Assembly: GCA_036674765.1 (NCBI GenBank)
Contig: JARVKI010000055.1
Coordinates: 236,593 to 300,592 of the forward strand
Source of the DNA: Seiridium cupressi
Lineage: Eukaryota; Ascomycota; Sordariomycetes; Amphisphaeriales; Sporocadaceae
Reading direction: 5' to 3'
Length of the DNA: 64,000 nucleotides
Position 1 is the first letter of the stretch, and every line of letters starts with the position of its first letter. Under the pieces are notes generated by a model that worked only from the letters and a program-made list of their open reading frames with translations, was not told the DNA's origin and searched no databases. This document shows positions 11,429 through 22,515 of this stretch, one piece after another. The translations under genes were made by a program, and so were the position numbers.

Positions 11429-11861
11429 TCACACAGCACCAGCGCTCTTCAACAGCTGCGGCAGGTTGCCCTTCTGGGATTGCAGGTCGCTGTTGCCACC
11501 AATGTGCTGCTTGGCGATGTAGATGTTGGGTACAGAGCGCTGGCCGCTGATCTCCTCGAGAGCATCCTGGATGGCACTGCCGTCCTCGACTTGGTCCAGC
11601 TCGATGGTGTAGAACTTGGCGTCTAGGGAAGAGAGGAGCTGCTTGGAGGCCTTGCAGTAGGGGCAGTAGGACTTGGAGAAGACCGCTGTGCGAACGATGG
11701 GTTAGTCCAGTGATTCCCCTCAAGGGGCGATCTGTTGGAGGGGGGCACAACAACTTACCGACAGCATTGTCGTCGATGATCTTTTGGGCCTTTTGCTTTG
11801 CGGATGCCATTGCTTCTGGTGACGCGGCTGATGATGTGAAAAAACGACGCAGGAATGACAT
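11429..11861 (-). CDS. Dithiol glutaredoxin
   Basis: Glutathione-dependent thiol-disulfide oxidoreductase of 119 residues. Exons are 11861-11759 and 11685-11429 (intron GTAAGT...CACAG). After splicing the sequence reads AVAVFSKSYCPYC, with the dithiol active site CPYC at residues 42-45. The later motifs SVPNIYI (cis-Pro) and GGNSDL (glutathione binding) are present. The N-terminus MSFLRRFFTSS is rich in Arg and Ser with no acidic residue, like a mitochondrial presequence. A second in-frame ATG at codon 18 (MASAKQK) would give the ordinary cytosolic form, as known for yeast Grx2. A TATA-like box lies about 60 bp upstream of the first ATG. Confidence 0.95.
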
Positions 11862-13292
11862 ATAGTCAGTAGTGATGTAGACAGGCTGGGAATGGGTTAG
11901 GGCGGGGCAAGGAGAATGTTTATATAGAAGCGAGGTCGCGGAGCCGAAAAAGAGTGAAAGGGCGATCGTCGTGATTTGTCAGACGCAATGGCGCAAGCGG
12001 TTTTGTGAGCAATGAGATCCACTATTGAAACAGTCTACAGTAACGAGGTTGTGTGGGCAGCAAAGCGACGGATTAAACCAAGCGGATTATGGATGCGCAT
12101 ATGCCGATGAGGAATCTTCTGTCTCTATGCAGAATTCCCTGGATTTGCTAAGCACCGGCCGGCATAGGAATGCGGGCTGCCGACCCGCAACCAAGGGTTT
12201 GTCACAAGAGGGCAAATGCAGCATGCATGACGCAACAATGGCAATCGCGTCATGGTTCTTCTTATCAGCGATAAGTACAGTAGCTGCTACGGCATCATCT
12301 CATGAAGTTATTGAAGGATGCACCTGCGGTCTCCCTTTGGCTTGTGTTATGTTAGCACAGATCTCACTGTGACTGATTGCAAACTCCTCCTCTGCATTCA
12401 TGCATGTCAGCGCCGCAAATCCCTTTGCCAAGAAAACTGAGGGCTCATGTGATGCTGTGTCATGGCAATCTTGGTCTTCATCCATCGGCAACATCCATGA
12501 GATTGACCGAGAAATGGGGTTCAGCAATGACTAAATACAAGGAGCCCTGGACCCTGCTCCTGCATCCTGCCACCGCCTTGCCCAATGTGGCTGGACAGTC
12601 CTAAGCCAATTGATGGGCCATTGGCAGAAGTGAAGCTGTATGATCTGCTCCTCTAGCAATCCTGATATGGCCAGATCTCCTCCACAACTAGGCCCATTAG
12701 TGTCACAAACTCATCTGGCATTATATTGCTAGACTGTCGGATTCGGCAGGGACCAGTCGATCATCTGTCGTGGTAAGTCTACACGCGGCTCTGTCTCGGG
12801 TGGTACGCAGTGCTATTGTTTGGAAAAGTGCAGTTCTCTGCTTGCCCGCCAGCCTGCTCACCGCACTGCCACGGCCGTCGGCTCTGCTAAGGATTTGTGG
12901 AACTTGTGCTTTGTTTCCGACCAATCACGAGAGATAGGCCAGAAGTCTCGTTGCTCAACAGCCACCTGCAGTCGCTGAATCCCAACTCCGTCCCCCAACT
13001 CTCCTCGCGAATCATACCTGCACTCTGGCTGCAGTAGCTGACCGGAGTTGCAGTGGCCAGCACATCACCGAAGACGCCCTGATCCAAGCGAGAAGCCAAC
13101 TGCAGTTCGCGCGTGGAACCATCTGCAGAACAAAGTTTCGCAGATCTTTCGACAGTGCACCGAAAGGAGGCTACATCACATCTGCAGGCCGAATCTCAAC
13201 CAAGATTAACGGAGCGGCCCCACAACGGCCGTCTAGAGACACGAATTCTCTTCCACTGACGACCACACCACGTCCGCTGACAGGACGCCGTC
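11862..13292. other. Divergent promoter region between glutaredoxin and BAG gene
   Basis: No gene recognised in 1.4 kb. The right half (about 12720-13440) shows no ATG on the plus strand by eye. It has a donor-like GTAAGT at about 12774, so a 5' UTR intron or leader exon of the BAG gene may lie here. Confidence 0.5.
11919..11926 (-). promoter_or_regulatory. TATA-like box of the glutaredoxin gene
   Basis: TATATAAA on the minus strand, 58-65 bp upstream of the first ATG of the glutaredoxin gene. Such a short distance would put transcription start close to or between the two candidate ATGs. Confidence 0.45.
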
Positions 13293-14567
13293 GTGCCGAC
13301 TCCACAATCTCCGTTCCCCTCCTTTGTATTCAACTTTTTTGTAAATACTTCACCTGGGTGTGTCCTCATTTTTGAGGGCATCCCACTCTCCTTCAAAGTG
13401 GCTTCGAACCAGGCAGTCTTGGCATCCTCTGGTGCCTTCCAGAACCTTACGCAGTATCTACCACCAGGACTGGCAACTTACGTCAACGCTACTATTGACC
13501 AGCTATCTGACGCTCTTGCTGGATCGAACGAGTACCTTGCCGCCCAGGGTCTATCGCCTACCGTCATCTACTCGACACTTGCTTGCGCCGCATTGGCAGT
13601 ACCGCTCGGCATGTCTCGGTACGGATGGTCGAATCGCGAAGGCCTCTCACCCTTCGCATCGCAGGATGTTGATGGTGCACCACGGGTTACCGAAGAGGAC
13701 TTCAGTTATATCACCTCGGAAGACCTCGAGCACTCGCTGCAAGCACCCACCCGAGCCTACGACCCGAAGAAGCAGCCGCCCTCTAGTGCGAAGCCCGAAG
13801 ATGACATACTCCTCATCAAGAATAAGGGTATAATATACCCGGTACACTTCCCCGCATATTCCATTGGAGATGGCAAGCTTTACGTTCGAGATGTCCGCGA
13901 TCGGGTAGGACTGGTCATGGAGGTCAGTTCGAGCCAGATCAAACGAATCAAGATGCTCTACAAGGGCCGCCAATTGAAGGATCAAGATGTGCCCATTCGC
14001 GACTACAATGTCAAGAACAACAGCGAGATCCTGGTTGTCTTGCCCGATGGCGTTGTTTCGGATGACGACTCGGGAAGCAGCGAGGAGATCGTTGTCGCAG
14101 ATCCGCGGGATGAGCAGTCAAGTAAGAACAAGAGCAAGAACAAGCGCCGGAAGAAGAAGACCAGAGGCGCGCAAAATCTGGACGTCCCCGGTACCGGTGC
14201 TGAAGGCAGAAAGTCGGATAACGAAGAATCGAGACAACCTAGCAGGATGCCTTCACCTCCTTCTATACCTAGCGGCGCTGTGGAGAAGTTGCAGGCTATT
14301 CAGTCGCATTTTAACACGAGACTACTACCGCTCTGTGTTGAGTTCTCTGCCAGTCCCCCGAGGGATAAGAAGAAGTGCGAGGAAGAGCACAGGAAGCTGA
14401 GTGAAACAATCATGCAACAGGTCCTGCTCAAGCTGGACGAGGTTGATACTGGAGGCGATCCGGATATCAGAGCCAAGAGGAAGCAACTGGTCAACCAGGT
14501 GCACGATGTGTTGAAGGGTATTGACGAGCATTTGCCGGAGGGGTCTGTCAAGCCGCAATTGTATTAA
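13293..14567 (+). CDS. BAG-domain Hsp70 co-chaperone with Ubl domain and membrane anchor, start unresolved
   Basis: An open frame of 424 codons. In order: a hydrophobic probable transmembrane segment (VIYSTLACAALAVPL, about residues 90-105); a ubiquitin-like domain (around SQIKRIKMLYKGRQL and ILVVLPDG); a basic low-complexity linker (KNKSKNKRRKKKTRG); and a C-terminal BAG domain of about 80 residues. BAG domains bind the Hsp70 ATPase domain and act as nucleotide exchange factors; membrane-anchored fungal members resemble Snl1 and the Ubl-BAG proteins of fission yeast. The frame opens at a GTG, and the first in-frame ATG is at 13611, after the membrane segment. The true start therefore needs an upstream exon or a non-AUG codon; I found no candidate. 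Confidence 0.85.
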   Translation: MPTPQSPFPSFVFNFFVNTSPGCVLIFEGIPLSFKVASNQAVLASSGAFQNLTQYLPPGLATYVNATIDQLSDALAGSNEYLAAQGLSPTVIYSTLACAALAVPLGMSRYGWSNREGLSPFASQDVDGAPRVTEEDFSYITSEDLEHSLQAPTRAYDPKKQPPSSAKPEDDILLIKNKGIIYPVHFPAYSIGDGKLYVRDVRDRVGLVMEVSSSQIKRIKMLYKGRQLKDQDVPIRDYNVKNNSEILVVLPDGVVSDDDSGSSEEIVVADPRDEQSSKNKSKNKRRKKKTRGAQNLDVPGTGAEGRKSDNEESRQPSRMPSPPSIPSGAVEKLQAIQSHFNTRLLPLCVEFSASPPRDKKKCEEEHRKLSETIMQQVLLKLDEVDTGGDPDIRAKRKQLVNQVHDVLKGIDEHLPEGSVKPQLY

Positions 14568-15403
14568 AGCGGCATGTAAGAGGATTGGCTCGACGGGCAT
14601 GTCGGGAACAACAACACTTGCATTATTACAGGTTCGTTCAAGTTCTGCGACCTTGGAGTTGCGAACTTGGACTGCTAGATGTCCCAGAACATTGTCAAGA
14701 TCTACACTTGCAACTCACGCATTGGATACACCGTCGCTAAACTTGACCATCAGCGCTTGCTTTACGGGCGCTTTCCGTGGTCTATTTGGCGTGTATAAGA
14801 ACGGGGTGGATGGCAAAAAGGCACGCCGTGTTTGGCGTGTTTCGCATCACTACTCCGTACTATTTTGTAGATTGCCTGACGACATAGAGTGAAATGACGA
14901 GACGAATTCCACCTTGGCAAAGCTAGAGCAAGATCAATTAATGCATGCTTTATGCCCTTTGTGCTGTCCAGTGTCCCTTTGTGCTTGATTGTTCCAGACT
15001 CCCAGGGGAGACGGTGAGCAGAAGCGGGGTATCGGTGAGGGCGCTTGAGCACTTCAGTGGCCACTCTGCCCGTAGGTTTGGAAAACCCTAGCGGGTCCAC
15101 AGCCCTTCCTTCCCTCAAATCCCCACTCTTCTCAAGAGGGTTTAGCGCGGCCGAAGAGCACACTCCGCCTGGCTCAGTGCCCGATTAATTTTCACCACAC
15201 AATCTCGAGTTGGACTTGCGACTCATCAACAAATCCACGACAACCGACGGCAACAACCACAGCGAGGAATTTCGTTCCTAGCTCTCAAGGTAAGACAAAT
15301 TTCAGATTCACTTCTGGGGTTTGCGTTGCGAGCTTGAATTCCTCTTTTCTTCCCTCTTTTCTCTTCCTACTTCAGACCAGCCCGCGCTGACGATCCGGAA
15401 AAG
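14568..15403. other. BAG 3' region and uL13 gene promoter
   Basis: No protein gene recognised. The right end is the promoter and 5' UTR of the ribosomal gene and carries an AACCCTAG motif at 15084-15091. The stretch 15288-15374 contains GGTAAG and TTCAG, so a 5' UTR intron is possible. Confidence 0.5.
15084..15091 (+). promoter_or_regulatory. AACCCTAG motif (HomolE/Tbf1-like)
   Basis: AACCCTAG lies about 315 bp upstream of the uL13 start codon, with a related inverted GGGTTTAG at 15138-15145. ACCCTA-type elements are known in fungal ribosomal-protein promoters (HomolE in fission yeast, Tbf1 sites elsewhere). The role here is inferred from position only. Confidence 0.35.
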
Positions 15404-16517
15404 ATGTCGTCCTTCGAGCCAGTTGTGAGTACTCTCCCGACCCCCTGCGATTGTTGGAAGCCGTTGGAATATTCGTGAGAGGCGGGAGCGTTTGGATTGA
15501 GGCGGATTGAATTGAGCGAACCGACAGCGGATTAGGGCAAGAGAGCAGGGCAATGATATCAGATATTGGGGATATTTCACTTCGCATATGGTGCAGCAAG
15601 ACTGACCCATCTACCTTGTCCAGGTTGTCATCGATGGCAAGGGTCACCTTCTCGGTCGTCTCGCCTCCATCGTCGCCAAGCAGCTTCTGAACGGCCAGAA
15701 GATCGTCGTCGTCCGCACCGAGGCCCTCAACATCTCCGGCGAGTTCTTCCGCGCTAAGCGTACGTCACACATCCTCCTCCACAGCTCTGTCGGTTCTCTG
15801 GGTTGGACTTTGTGTTCAAAGCTAGACGTGGTGAAATCGTCTTGCCTGCAATACCAGAAACCCGGGGGACTGGCAATTTAAAAGCAAGAGCACGAACTGA
15901 CACGATCTGGATCAAACAGTCAAGTACCATGCCTATCTCCGCAAGATGACCCGATACAACCCCACCCGTGGTGGTACGTACAACCGATCCTACTTGATCC
16001 GACAGCAGACACGATCTCGAATGCGTCGGAAACTGAAGGCACGAATTCGCTGACATTCGTTAGGTCCCTTCCACTTCCGCGCCCCGTCGAGAATCTTCTA
16101 CAAGGCCGTCCGTGGTATGATTCCCCACAAGACCGCTCGAGGTGCCGCCGCTCTCGAGAGACTCAAGGTCTTCGAGGGTGTCCCTCCCCCATACGACAAG
16201 CAGAAGAAGATGGTTGTGCCCCAGGCCCTCCGTGTCCTGAGACTGCAACCCGGCCGCAAGTACTGCACAGTTGGCCGTCTGAGCCACGAGGTTGGCTGGA
16301 AGTACCAGGATGTTGTTGAGAGGTGTGTGCTTTCCTTCTGGAAGGGATTGGTGGCCCTGGTTTGCTAACGACTTTCAGGCTCGAGGAGCGCCGCAAGGCC
16401 AAGGGTGCCGCATACTACGAGCGCAAGAAGTTGGCGCAGCGACAATTGTCCGACGCCAAGAAGAACGCCAAGGTCAACAGTAAGACAAGCAAGGCTCTCG
16501 CCGGCTTCGGCTACTAA
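15404..16517 (+). CDS. RPL16: 60S ribosomal protein uL13 (L16)
   Basis: Structural protein of the large ribosomal subunit, 202 residues, close to the 199 of the yeast protein. Five exons: 15404-15424, 15624-15759, 15920-15973, 16064-16322 and 16379-16517. All junctions are GT-AG with matching phases. The spliced protein contains the hallmarks [50 protein letters not shown] and [16 protein letters not shown], and ends in a basic tail. The first coding exon has only seven codons, and the intron-rich 5' end is common for fungal ribosomal genes. Intron lengths are 199, 160, 90 and 56 bp. Confidence 0.98.
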
Positions 16518-17677
16518 TTGTCTCGTCTTTGTTTGTTCTGAAATCTTCGTACTTCTGCATTTTCGGGGGCAACGGTCAATAAACACCAAACCATACCACG
16601 ACACCATGAGAAAAACCTTTGCACTTAGATCTGGCGTGAGGGAAAGGGGTACTCCATCGACTTTTTGCCCTTGTGATGGAACAAGGGCCTGGTCATTAGG
16701 AAGAGCGTTGGGGGACAAATTTGACATGTTTCACAACCTCTCGGGCGACCTGTGTTCATTCGGTCAATGCTAGGAAGTCTAGGATCCGAAATGTGAAATG
16801 AACCAAAACAAGTGAAACATATGTGTTGGCTGGATTGTTTCTGCGTGCTGTGAATAAATGTGTGAGTTGTGAATGATTGGGAATGCTAACTCTGGCGGCA
16901 GACAGTCCATCATTTTGAAGATGCCCCCAATTGAGTACAAGCACAACCTGAGAATCAGTAGATGAGGATCTGAGGTCTTTGATTTGGTGGTCACTGAGTA
17001 TACGCAACCTCGCAACATGCATTCTCAAGCTGGTAATCAACGCTGGAATCCCTAAAAGCTCGAGGCTGCCGAATCGTAATATATGAGACCATAATGAGGC
17101 AGGCGACACTAATGTGTAGATACGCTCTACCAGGTCGCGTACAACTCGAGCGCGAAGGTCCTTGGCACCAGAAAACCCATGCAATCTCTAGTTGCGAGCT
17201 ATCGCATCTGAGGCCAGTGGGGCATTGCATGTAGTCTGGGAACTCTATGCCCCGAATCACATATCGTCCCTCCTATTCTATGTCCATCGTCAAGAGTGGA
17301 TCACACGATTGTTTATTCAGTTGGGCAGTCTGAGTAACAGTGCAGCTAAGCTGAGGTAAAGCGAAGCAGATCTGGAATGAGGTTATGATTGAAATTCAGC
17401 TCTGAACGTTCGCAATGCTGCCTTGGAGGTCATGCCGTTGTTTACTTTTGTTATCCGACTTACCTCTTGAGCAGTGCTGGTATTGTTCTCAAGCTGCTGG
17501 TTTGGACATACTTTCAGGCCAGGCAGTACTTCGTAAGCGACCGATAGTGTTTATTGAATTATGTGATAATTATTTCGAAAGTTAGTCAGGCCATGGACGC
17601 AATTTATTCACTGCTTCGATTACCAGTCATTTGCTAATCTACATGCGATTCACCCTACATCGGGCATGACTGAGCCT
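16518..17677. other. Intergenic region
   Basis: Beyond the uL13 3' UTR I see no gene. A 142-codon minus-strand ORF at 16756-17184 lacks recognisable motifs and overlaps another of equal quality, so neither is called. Confidence 0.5.
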
Positions 17678-18338
17678 TCATTTCATCTCAGAGTCTTGTT
17701 GAAGATCGAGTTCTGTTGTGCAGTGTCTAGCACGAGCTAGATGCCCATGGCTGTCGCTAGCCAGGCGTGTGTGAACTCTCTGAACCTCTTCTAGTATCTT
17801 TTCCAGGAGCTTTGCGTTGCCATTTGACTGGGTAGTTTGGGCCTCGAGGAGTCTGGCATTGCTATTCGATTGAAAGTCATTGATTTCGAGACAGTTGTCG
17901 ATATCTGCATATGCATAAAACTCAAGTGGGAATTGAGATTAATAGCCTGGCCATAAACCAAGTTTCGCATGTTTCAATGCTTTTGCCTTTAACGACGGCA
18001 TACAATCTCTTTCCTATCCGAGTAGGACGCCCATCACTTGGGAAAGAGGCACTCGACTGCAAACTTTGAGCGACTTCCAGGACGTCTTGATAGCAGTTGC
18101 GAAGAAAAGCTTGGATATTTACAACCTCACTATCAGGGATCGATCCGAGCTTGCTTTGATCTAATGTCTAGAGTCGCTCGAGGATGTTCGTCAAGAATTT
18201 AATGTCGGTCGCAAGGTGTCTTACATTGTCTGGGGCGTCCTTGATCAATGAGAGGGTACCATGGAGCTCCCGTGCCAGCTTCAAAACTAGAAGAACGAAC
18301 GCCAAAACGTTCGCACCTGCACTGATGGAATTTATCAT
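17678..18338 (-). pseudogene. Broken gene with fungal STAND-type N-terminal domain
   Basis: From an ATG at 18338 the minus strand reads MINSISAGANVLAF, then LKLARELHGTLSLIKDAP, DNVRHLATDIKFLTNILERL and a TAG stop at 18168-18170. The same frame continues with QAFLRNCYQDVLEVAQSL and GKRLYAVVKGKS. This helical pattern is that of the small N-terminal domains found on fungal STAND/NLR-like proteins, which act in nonself recognition. A further frame carries a coiled-coil-like end (ARLLEAQTTQSNGNAKLLEK) up to a stop at 17678. No NACHT or NB-ARC domain follows, so this is either a stand-alone domain protein that has been inactivated or a fragment. The TAG could come from CAG by one C-to-T change. Confidence 0.6.
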
Positions 18339-19804
18339 GGATGTATTGAGGTAGATAGATAGGTTGATGGATGGAGATGTGGCGATGTATTGGTTGAAAT
18401 CTCGACGACCATATTCGATCTGGCAAATCTAGGTCATGTTTGTTTTCTTGCCACCCATACTTCCGTAATGATCACAAGGTATTTAAGAAATCTAAGGGAT
18501 GCTACGGGGGCGATTCGAAGAAGTAGGCAACCGGCCATAACGAATTGAATGTCCATTTTAGACCCAAACGATGGGGCGAGGGTTGCTCTGTACGACATAC
18601 ACTTACTCACCGAAATCATTCTGAAAATATCTTACTATTGCTACAAGAAGGATCCGCCGCGACTTGTAATGCTCTTCGAAGTCAGGCTGATATCCAATAA
18701 TAGTAGCGCCGTAATGTGGTTGTGGCTGCACAGCAAAAGGTAATCAAGCATGGCAATTGCAGGGACTGACTGGCACAGGAGGTCGAGGTCCGGCGGGTCC
18801 TAACAATGATACAACATCGCAGAAGATCAGCGGAACTGATGTGTATTCCAAGCAAGGGAAACCGATACGCTTTTAGGTGAAATGCGTCTGTCATTGCTTG
18901 GCTATTGCCTATACTTGCCAAGCATTTCTTTAGGATATTATGCGAAACAGTCACATAGTTCGACGGAAGGGCGATGTCCATTAGGTCTCCCGCAATAATT
19001 ACAAAAATCTAATGTCTCTATACTCGTGTGCTCTTCACGTATCAGGATTCATCTCGTTCTAAAACGATAAAGCGGTTGTTCAGGTGGATTGTACCTTAGT
19101 AGGTTGTCGAGGGTTGTTCCGTCCACCAAACCTCCAAAACTTGAGATATTTCTTTTAGTTGCTCGTGCAATTCCAAGTTTGATGAGGAAGGAGTATAGCG
19201 CCTAGGCACTGGGTATGTACCTTGCTTGTAGTGTCAATGATAATCGCGAAACTCGACTTTTCCTTGCTTGGCAATCTGGAGCTAGTAGATGTGCGCTTGT
19301 CCTCGATGGCTCTGCGCCCATTCGGTAAACGAGAATACATGTATCTACAACATCCCCCTCTCTAGCTAGCGGGTATATCTTCTTCCAGGCAACTTGAACT
19401 ACGATCTTCGTTGCCGGCCGGTCGTAGAAGAATTCAGTCGGCCATCAGCATCCGAGGAATGGACCAGGTCAACCCTAGACTAGGGGGGTGTTCACAACCG
19501 ACTTCACCCCACATTCCCCCGCCATCTCCAAGGTTGATGGAGTCAAGGTTTGGGGTTAGTATAGCGGATGCGGAGCAAGTAGGCGAGCATGCAGCAGGAG
19601 GATGAACACACAGCCGGCACAGCATTGAAACCACAATTAGCTCGCGCACAAGCTTGATTATCTTCAATGTTCTAGTATACAAGTCATCGGAAGCTGTGCC
19701 GAGATGCTGCATATAAAGATCACTCTTCTCGGCGTCCATGCTTGCTCCTTGCTAATGCTGCTTCATCTACGCTGTGAATCCTACGTCCAAGTAGGACCAA
19801 CAAG
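18339..19804. other. Intergenic region with possible coding relics
   Basis: No intact gene. A minus-strand frame near 18600-18790 reads PPVPVSPCNC, then QPHYGATIIGYQPDFEEHYK with a stop between them, which has a protein-like composition but no family I can name. The right end is the promoter of the cyclase-family gene. Confidence 0.4.
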
Positions 19805-20970
19805 ATGAAGGCCTCTATCCTCAGCCGATTAGCCTGTTATGTCGCGTGTATAGGTGCACACACAATTTCAAAGCCAGGCAGAGCCACAGTCTCGCGCCAA
19901 TTCAAGGGGGACGTCGACCTTTATGCAGATTGGCCGTCCTACGATGATCTACCGCTAGATCCTTCCTACCCAACCAAGGCAGCATGGGGAGTATGGGGTG
20001 CCGACGATGAGCTCGGGTCTCTGAACCATATCACCAATGAGACCATCAAGGCCGCTTCGACGGGGATCGCGCTCGGCCTCGCGATTCCATTGAATCTCCA
20101 ACTTGATATGCCGGGCCCTCCTCCCAACCCGAACAGAAAGCCGTTACAGCACCTGTTTCAGCCAGGAGATGGATATACAGACGACGTCGTAGTAATGAAC
20201 ACCCAGGTTTCGACCCAGTTTGACGGTCTTCGGCATTTTCCGTACTCGATCAACAACAGCGTAGAAACGTATCAGTGGTACAACGACCTGATCCCAAGCT
20301 ACAATGACGTCATTGGACCGTCGCCCAGCAAGGTGCTGGGTATCCAAGTGGCGGCGCAGAAAGGTATAGCTGTACGTGGAGTGTTATTTGATTGGGCGGG
20401 CTGGATGGATTCGCAGAACAAGACGTTCGATGCTTTCAGTCCTACATCAATTACCACGGACGAACTCGACGCCGTTGCCGAGTGGCAAGGCTTGCCAACA
20501 GACTGGTCATTACCGGGTGATATGTTGATCATCCGTACTGGCTGGGTTCGGCAATACCAGACACTCAATCTCACAGAAGATGTCTTGCTGCCGATAGGAG
20601 CAGGTACTTGGATCGGCATGGAAGCGAGTGATGCTTCGTTGAGGTGGCTGTGGGAGAAGAAGTTGAGTCTGGTAGGTGCAGACAATCCGGCATTCGAGAG
20701 TGTAAGTCCTATTCTAACATCTGTCCGCTACGAGCGATGCTAAAAAGAAGTACCCAGACTCCTTTTAACAAGACGATCCTTGGTGAGACTCGCTCGCTCC
20801 ACCAAGTCTTCATCGGGGGCTGGGGTCAGAACATTGTCGAATTCTTGGACCTTGAGGCGTTGAGTGAGAAGTTGCACCAACTGAATCGGTCAACGTTCTT
20901 CGTGACGATACAGAACCTGAACATTGTCTCGGGAATCGCCTCACCACCAAATGCTTTAGCTATTCTTTAG
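19805..20970 (+). CDS. Cyclase-family (kynurenine-formamidase-like) hydrolase, probably secreted
   Basis: Metal-dependent amidohydrolase-like protein of 369 residues. Exons are 19805-20701 and 20758-20970 (intron GTAAGT...CCCAG, phase 0), and the spliced junction reads NPAFESTPFNKT. The N-terminus (MKASILSRLACYVACIGAHT) looks like a signal peptide. Family features are the domain opening WGADDELGSLNHIT, the metal-site region TQFDGLRHFPY in place of the bacterial HxGTHxD form, and the C-terminal block GADNPAFES...LHQVFIGGWG. Fungal members are mostly uncharacterised; kynurenine formamidase and related cyclases hydrolyse amides or lactones. It lies at the left end of a run of secreted-enzyme genes. 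Confidence 0.88.
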
Positions 20971-21180
20971 TGGCCGTGCCAAAATAAATAGTGTATCTTT
21001 TAGCTGATTAATACTTACTAACTCAGTTCTCGATTTCCATTCTTGTTACAGTGCTCAAAATGATGAACACCACTCCACTTTCAAAAGCAATAAAAAATTG
21101 GTGTTATTGAATGAAAGGGTGCGAATTTTAATTATCGATTAATAAAAAAAGGAATGTCATCGCCTACTTTGCCTTGTAGT

Positions 21181-21945
21181 CTAGAAAATTCCACGCTTTG
21201 GATTTGATCGGAATATCTTGTGCGGGCCATGGAGAACCTCGAAAGTAGGTTGGTTGGTATTCGGAGGCTCTCTCCTTGGCCACGGCCACCATCCTTCCAG
21301 AGGCATGTCATCATATATCGCGTTGAAGGCCTCATCCGGTGCCCATCTTGTGTATCGATAAACACTCTTGCCCGAAACCCCATAAGCGTATGCAGAATTG
21401 ACGTTTCTGAATGAGATTGTGTCCAGTCTGATGCCGCGCAATGTCGTCAATGAGTCCGAATGAGCCTGCAATATCGCGACCCATCGTGGTGGCTCTTGTT
21501 CAACATCTCGCACATAGAAGTGACGTGTGAGGTGCCAATCGGGTTGCACGCGAAATTCCTCTGGTCCCTGGTGCAAGTCGATATAACCTTCTTCCAGTAC
21601 CAAGTTGGCCGAAGTAATGTTTAGCCCTTCGCGCATAAGCATGGGGACATCGTCGCACTTGATCCACATTTCTCCCACCCATGGCTGCCTAGACATCATC
21701 CTCTCAGCCACAGGGATAATAGTCAAGAATGTTGAAGTTTGAGCCTCGTATCTCGCGAAAAGCTGCCCATTGCCGGCTTGTGTCGGCGGCTCGCGCGTTT
21801 GTTGGCCATATTCTGGCTCGATGTCGATCAAACTTTCACCCAGGATGCTGGTGTAGTGAGTACTTTCGGGCTTCGTTTGCAACGCCACCATCTTCTTGGA
21901 TTTGGCCTTACAGATCAGCTTGGCTATAATCATATCAACATTCAT
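21181..21945 (-). CDS. Hypothetical protein, 254 residues
   Basis: I do not recognise a family. The first ATG of the open frame (MNVDMIIAKLICKAK) is taken as start; the frame itself extends 17 codons further without an ATG. The protein is of mixed composition, without signal peptide or clear membrane segments, and contains Trp-rich stretches such as EGWWPWPRREPP near the C-terminus and QPWVGEMWIKCDD in the middle. Length, an uninterrupted frame and codon use like the neighbours favour a real gene. The stop lies 210 bp from the end of the cyclase gene on the other strand. Confidence 0.6.
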   Translation of the reverse strand: MNVDMIIAKLICKAKSKKMVALQTKPESTHYTSILGESLIDIEPEYGQQTREPPTQAGNGQLFARYEAQTSTFLTIIPVAERMMSRQPWVGEMWIKCDDVPMLMREGLNITSANLVLEEGYIDLHQGPEEFRVQPDWHLTRHFYVRDVEQEPPRWVAILQAHSDSLTTLRGIRLDTISFRNVNSAYAYGVSGKSVYRYTRWAPDEAFNAIYDDMPLEGWWPWPRREPPNTNQPTFEVLHGPHKIFRSNPKRGIF

Positions 21946-22515
21946 AACGGTTGAAGTTGATGTTGAATATCGCGATGAGTGGTAGTGGGAGAACAAAGAA
22001 GAAAAAAGGTAAAGGCTTGTTAGGAAATGAGTGAGAACTTAAGTAGGAAGTCAAACTGGATAGCATCAATGGCCTCGTTGTTCCTTATCGGCAAGCATGT
22101 TATATGGAAAGAAACGTTTTCACTAAACCTTAACTTTAGTGTCTTAACTAGGCGACGCAAGACGTCAGCCATTTCTACTTCTGCTGACTCCAAAGATAAT
22201 GCCTAGTAAAATGATATAGATGCTTGTTACTTCTAATTTGTTTCCAGTGTGTTTGTTATGAGCGAGATTGCAGTTAGAAATGTCCCATTTAGACCCAACT
22301 AACTGGGGATCTTTTTTGGTACTGCGCAAATCTGCTCAAGGGCCATCATCTGATCCATGGGGCAGTCAGAGCCTAACCAATGGTTTTTGTGTCTCCCCAG
22401 GTAGAGTGATCATTCATGATATAATCCTCATGTTTGTACCCAATGATTTTGCTATTCGGTCACGGCCTCATACGATTCATATACCACGGATTCGTTTGAT
22501 AAGTAAAATGCTACA
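21946..22515. other. Intergenic region
   Basis: Promoter side of the hypothetical gene and 3' side of the GH78-like gene, whose stop is at 22516. No further feature seen. Confidence 0.5.

Noticed and set aside
15425..15623. Possible box C/D snoRNA in the first intron of the uL13 gene (ATGATAT, then CTGA near the 3' end)
   Set aside because: The mammalian orthologue RPL13A hosts snoRNAs, which prompted a look. The C box does not match RTGATGA well and I found no closing terminal stem or clear guide region.
18600..18981. Minus-strand frames upstream of the STAND-domain remnant as its missing 5' exons
   Set aside because: The remnant has its own ATG at 18338 in a fitting place, and the upstream frames have stops and no matching pattern.
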